This document shows positions 6,191 through 9,006 of a DNA stretch of 9,006 bases, piece by piece. The first letter of the stretch is position 1, and every line of letters starts with the position of its first letter. The translations under genes were made by a program, and so were the position numbers. This DNA comes from Spirochaetota bacterium (GTDB taxonomy: Bacteria; Spirochaetota; UBA4802; UB4802): positions 1 through 9,006 of the forward strand of contig JAKPOE010000283.1 of the NCBI GenBank assembly GCA_029548025.1, written 5' to 3'. The notes beneath the pieces were generated by a model, which worked only from the letters and a program-made list of their open reading frames with translations, was not told the DNA's origin and did not search any database.

Positions 6191-6841
6191 ATGATTTTTC
6201 AAAAATTTTTGTTGATAGTTACTTGTGTTATAGTTGTTTTTATATCATCTACTTTAGCTATAGCACAGAATAATTATTCAAATTATTCCTTTGGATTTTC
6301 TTTAGCTGGTGGAGCTGATGATGTATGGCATAAAAGTGGCAAGGATGATGGGAAGGATATTACATGGAATCAAGGTATTATGGCTGGTGGTGGGTTATTT
6401 TTTGAAAACATGTTTACGAATAGCTTTGGCATCCATGCTGGTATAAACTATTCATACCTTGAAAGTGAATTGGTATTTGAGGATAGTACTGATGAAAAAT
6501 TAAAATCAAAGAATCATTCTATAATAATGCCGTTATATTTAATAACATCATTTGGCAGTAAAATCCGTTTTGATATCTTATATGGATTAAGTTACATGCA
6601 CATTTTCCACAATACCATGAGCAGTAAAAATCAAAATACCGATGGGATTAGATTTATCAATTATAATCAGTTTGGAGCAGGATTAATGTTGCGATTGGTA
6701 TTTGCATTTAATCGTTTTACCTATTTTTATATAGCACCACATAGCCAATTTTACTTTACCAATGTCATTGAAGACACAAGCTGGCGTGATTACCTTTATA
6801 CCTATCAACTTGAAATTGGTATGATATTCAAAACATTTTGA
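6191..6841 (+). CDS. Outer-membrane beta-barrel protein candidate
   Basis: The 216-residue product begins with a signal peptide: a short N-terminus, a hydrophobic core (about 6-22) and an Ala-rich end SSTLAIAQ, with cleavage likely near 24-26. The mature part alternates hydrophobic and polar residues in stretches typical of transmembrane beta-strands, such as SFGFSLAGGA, GIMAGGGLFFE, FGIHAGINYSYLES and FGAGLMLRLVFAF. It ends in TYQLEIGMIFKTF, with a C-terminal Phe as in proteins handled by the BAM machinery. Size and pattern suit an 8- to 10-strand barrel of the OmpA/OmpW kind, but I see no family-specific motif, so its function is open. The ribosome binding site is weak (ATAGG at 6176-6180), which fits translation dependent on the upstream bactofilin gene. 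Confidence 0.65.
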   Translation: MIFQKFLLIVTCVIVVFISSTLAIAQNNYSNYSFGFSLAGGADDVWHKSGKDDGKDITWNQGIMAGGGLFFENMFTNSFGIHAGINYSYLESELVFEDSTDEKLKSKNHSIIMPLYLITSFGSKIRFDILYGLSYMHIFHNTMSSKNQNTDGIRFINYNQFGAGLMLRLVFAFNRFTYFYIAPHSQFYFTNVIEDTSWRDYLYTYQLEIGMIFKTF

Positions 6842-6884
6842 TGCTAATCTCTAAACTACATCTACCTATTGAATGGTTACTGAG

Positions 6885-6913
6885 AAAAAATACTGATTAA
6901 AAATCATTAGTAT
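6885..6913 (-). terminator. Probable intrinsic terminator of the menaquinone operon
   Basis: Directly after the menG stop codon, the minus strand folds ATACT (6913-6909) with AGTAT (6894-6890), and inside it GATT with AATC, leaving a 3-base bulge and a 3-base loop. A run of T follows at 6890-6885. The stem is AT-rich and imperfect, but its position just after the last gene of the operon and the T-run support termination. Confidence 0.45.
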
Positions 6914-7690
6914 CTAATGTATTATCACCCTATTGTGCTGTAAGCGGTTTAAATGCTGTAAACTTAAAGGCGATGATAGCGACTTTGGTTTTATACTTGA
7001 ATATGCGGTAACAATACTCAGTGTCATGGAATTACACTTTATTTCAATAAAACCATGTTTTTCCTGAATTGCCAGTAATGATGGCGGATCAATGAATGTA
7101 TGGATGGTCTTTGATAGATAGCGATATGCTTTTATGTTCCCTGCGATAATTCCACCAATAATAGGCAGGAATGTATAGAGATATAAAAAATAGAGTAATC
7201 GCACAACAGTATTGCGTGGACGGGTAAACTCTAATGCAACAAACATCCCTCCGGGTTGTAACACCCTGAATACTTCACCCAGAAATATATCAATATCCGG
7301 AATATTGCGTATACCAAAGGATACACATACCCTGGTAAATGTTGCTTCTTTAAACGGAAGCCTTGAAGCATCAGCTACTGCTGCCATGTCATCTATATTC
7401 CCATTCTTTATACCTTTTTTAATCATGGCAGATGAAAAGTCTAATGATATGACCCTTGCCCCTGTACTGCGGATAAGTTTTGACAGGTCACCTGTTCCAC
7501 AGCAAACATCCAGAACAACATCGTTTGACTTGCAATCAATTTGATGAATCATTTTTTTACGCCAGATTTTATCAATCCCTAATGATAAAATCCTGTTTGC
7601 CCTATCGTAACCTTCGACAATTGAATCAAACATGGTCCTGATTTGTTGCTTACGAGCGTTGGGATTTTTGTTATCAATGATGTATCTCAT
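6914..7690 (-). CDS. menG: Demethylmenaquinone methyltransferase (MenG/UbiE family)
   Basis: This 258-residue SAM-dependent enzyme methylates demethylmenaquinone to menaquinone, the last step of quinone synthesis. The family signature near the N-terminus is FDSIVEGYDRANRILSLGID (21-40) followed by KIWRKK. SAM motif I is LDVCCGTGDLS (60-70), the acidic residue ending strand two is in SLDFS (82-86), FGIRNIPD is at 125-132, and the second signature is RVLQPGGMFVALEFTRP (142-158). The gene starts at 7690 and its ATG overlaps the mqnC stop by four bases (ATGA), with CGGAGA just upstream inside mqnC, so the two are translationally coupled. The last 25 or so residues, Ser/Leu/His-rich, extend past the usual MenG end. 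Its position behind mqnC argues for menaquinone rather than ubiquinone. Confidence 0.9.
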   Translation of the reverse strand: MRYIIDNKNPNARKQQIRTMFDSIVEGYDRANRILSLGIDKIWRKKMIHQIDCKSNDVVLDVCCGTGDLSKLIRSTGARVISLDFSSAMIKKGIKNGNIDDMAAVADASRLPFKEATFTRVCVSFGIRNIPDIDIFLGEVFRVLQPGGMFVALEFTRPRNTVVRLLYFLYLYTFLPIIGGIIAGNIKAYRYLSKTIHTFIDPPSLLAIQEKHGFIEIKCNSMTLSIVTAYSSIKPKSLSSPLSLQHLNRLQHNRVIIH

Positions 7691-8757
7691 ACCATTCTCC
7701 GCAGCACAGTATACATGGAATCCCTGTGAACCGGGATTTTACCGGCATTGATGATAATATCGCACAACTGTGGTATATTTGTTGTGGTTGTTATACCGGT
7801 AGCTTTTACAACCTTCTCTTCCATCAATATGCCACCCATATCGTTTGCACCCATTGCCAGCGCTATCTGTGCTAAAGCCAACCCCTCAGTTAGCCATCCC
7901 GCATGTAAATAGGGTACATTGTCCAGAAATATTCGTGAAATAGCAACAGTTTTTAGATAATCAATCCCCGTTGCAGGGATTATCGTGTCCATATTTGTTC
8001 CCTTTGGTGCAAATGACCATGGGATAAATGCCATAATGCAACCCGTTTCATCCTGCATTTTCCGTATAACATTAAAATGCTCTACCCGTTGAAGCTTTGT
8101 TTCACCCATTCCATAGGTCATGGTAGCTGTTGTGTGCATACCGTGCTTTTTTATTGAACGGACTACCTCGCACCACTGTGCTACTGTAGCTTTGCGCGGG
8201 CTTACCTTTTTACGGATATCGTCAACCAGAAGATCTGAAGCGCCAGGGATTGAATCCAACCCTGCCTGTTGTAAAGTATCTATAATAGCATCAATTGCAC
8301 TGCCGCTGCGCCTTGCAATATGGACTACCTCTGATGGTGAAAATGAATGAAGATAAATTTCAGGATAATGCTGTTTGATAGTTTTTATCATGGTAACATA
8401 ATCCTGTAATGTATAGTCAGGATGCAATCCTCCCTGCAGCATAACCTGAGTGCCCCCAATATGTACCAGCTCATCAATTTTTTTCAAAATATCATCAACC
8501 GTCAGATCATAGGGCTGTACCTTCCCCGCTCGTGCATGAAATGCACAAAATTTACACATAGCCTGACAGCGATTAGAATAATTTATAATGCGGTCTATAA
8601 CAAAGCCAACCTCATTGCCGGGAACTATTTGTTCTCTGCGATAATCAGCTAAAACTCCTAAAGTAGCAATATCACATTGAAAAAGTAAAACGGCTTCATG
8701 GGGCTTAAGGCGCTTGTTGTTATATACTGCATTGATTATTGAGTCAATGGTATTCAT
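7687..8757 (-). CDS. mqnC: Cyclic dehypoxanthinyl futalosine synthase (radical SAM)
   Basis: This 356-residue radical SAM enzyme cyclises dehypoxanthine futalosine to its cyclic form, a middle step of the futalosine route to menaquinone. The [4Fe-4S] cysteines that bind SAM are C64, C68 and C71 (NRCQAMCKFCAF). Family stretches follow: TQVMLQGGLHPD (103-114), SFSPSEV (138-144), AGLDSIPGASD (165-175), ATMTYGMGET (211-220) and AFIPWSFAPKGTN (243-255). The AFIPW motif separates MqnC from the related MqnE. C-terminal stretches LHAGWLTEGL and ANDMGGI are also conserved. The ATG at 8757 has no clear ribosome binding site and lies nine bases after the mqnA stop in the same frame, so it is probably translated by ribosomes arriving from mqnA. 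Neighbours on both sides belong to the same pathway. Confidence 0.93.
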   Translation of the reverse strand: MNTIDSIINAVYNNKRLKPHEAVLLFQCDIATLGVLADYRREQIVPGNEVGFVIDRIINYSNRCQAMCKFCAFHARAGKVQPYDLTVDDILKKIDELVHIGGTQVMLQGGLHPDYTLQDYVTMIKTIKQHYPEIYLHSFSPSEVVHIARRSGSAIDAIIDTLQQAGLDSIPGASDLLVDDIRKKVSPRKATVAQWCEVVRSIKKHGMHTTATMTYGMGETKLQRVEHFNVIRKMQDETGCIMAFIPWSFAPKGTNMDTIIPATGIDYLKTVAISRIFLDNVPYLHAGWLTEGLALAQIALAMGANDMGGILMEEKVVKATGITTTTNIPQLCDIIINAGKIPVHRDSMYTVLRRMV

Positions 8758-8766
8758 GCACAGTAA

Positions 8767-9006
8767 CTATCGCCCATAAAATTGTAAGGAAGGAATATAT
8801 GGCAGCAAGCCCAATTCATGAGCACTGGAAAAATAAAACATTAAAGCTTCTTTGAGCTGGCTTGTAAACTCAAATTTAAGCAGTGTATAGTATGTTGCGA
8901 TATCATACGCTATATCAGGATAGCGAAGACTGGCACATGCAATTAATTCGGGTGCATTGTTCTTGAGTTGTAAAAGCGATGTCTGATATGATTGGCAAAC
9001 TGCATT
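8767..9006 (-). CDS. mqnA: Chorismate dehydratase MqnA, C-terminal part
   Basis: The last 79 codons of a gene run in from the right edge and end at TAG (8769-8767). The peptide ends with TSQLKEALMFYFSSAHELGL followed by LPYIPSLQFYGR. This matches the C-terminal helix and tail of MqnA, in which a 'GL..FY..A...GL......L.FY' pattern is usual. MqnA dehydrates chorismate to 3-(1-carboxyvinyl)oxybenzoate, the entry step of the futalosine pathway. The call leans on the position directly upstream of mqnC in a tight operon. The catalytic N-terminal part is outside the window, and MqnD, another member of this fold, is the main alternative. Confidence 0.7.
   Translation of the reverse strand, partial: NAVCQSYQTSLLQLKNNAPELIACASLRYPDIAYDIATYYTLLKFEFTSQLKEALMFYFSSAHELGLLPYIPSLQFYGR

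Noticed and set aside
7212..7544. A 110-codon plus-strand open frame.
   Set aside because: It lies antisense within menG, which has clear motifs throughout this stretch, and it has no domain of its own.
3047..8776. The shared string CTATCGCC near 3053-3060 and 8767-8774, with a reverse copy near 2824.
   Set aside because: The match is eight or so bases with unrelated flanks, as expected by chance; at 8767 it is the coding end of mqnA.

Overview
The window is AT-rich by eye and carries ordinary Gram-negative-type bacterial genes with good Shine-Dalgarno sequences. An outer-membrane beta-barrel candidate implies a diderm cell. The mix of a bactofilin, a YlbF-family protein, a FecR-type anti-sigma factor and the futalosine route to menaquinone would fit a spirochaete or a similar deep-branching diderm. 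This placement is inference from gene content; nothing in the window proves the taxon.

Layout from left to right. (1) 3-1565, + strand: the 3' part of an ECF-type sigma factor, then a membrane anti-sigma factor with a Zn-finger-like N-terminus and a periplasmic FecR domain. (2) 1591-2529, - strand: a YihG-like lysophospholipid acyltransferase, convergent with the anti-sigma gene; a GTG start fits its ribosome binding site best. (3) 2706-3060: no intact gene, but the - strand holds what looks like a decayed Cys/His-rich, probably multihaem cytochrome c-like gene. (4) 3089-3385, - strand: a small exported protein of unknown function with two candidate promoters. (5) 3765-4976, + strand: a subgroup 1b (I-gamma) aspartate aminotransferase. 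It ends at a strong hairpin shared with the convergent gene. (6) 5018-5416, - strand: a cysteine-free YlbF-family protein. (7) 5417-5811: a divergent regulatory region with two promoter candidates, a T-tract and two tandem GC-rich hairpins resembling a REP/BIME-type dispersed repeat. (8) 5812-6841, + strand: a compact bactofilin and an outer-membrane beta-barrel candidate, probably co-transcribed. (9) 6914-9006, - strand: a menaquinone operon read mqnA (3' part only) - mqnC - menG, with tight spacing and a 4-base overlap.

Together the clearest functional unit is the right-hand menaquinone operon: MqnA starts the futalosine branch from chorismate, MqnC makes cyclic dehypoxanthinylfutalosine, and MenG does the last methylation. 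The sigma/anti-sigma pair at the left is a self-contained envelope-signalling unit whose transporter or target genes are not in view. No tRNA, rRNA, CRISPR array, insertion sequence or phage gene was seen. The points most worth a second look are the decayed cytochrome-like stretch, the tandem hairpins upstream of the bactofilin, and the YlbF protein outside its best-known Firmicute setting.
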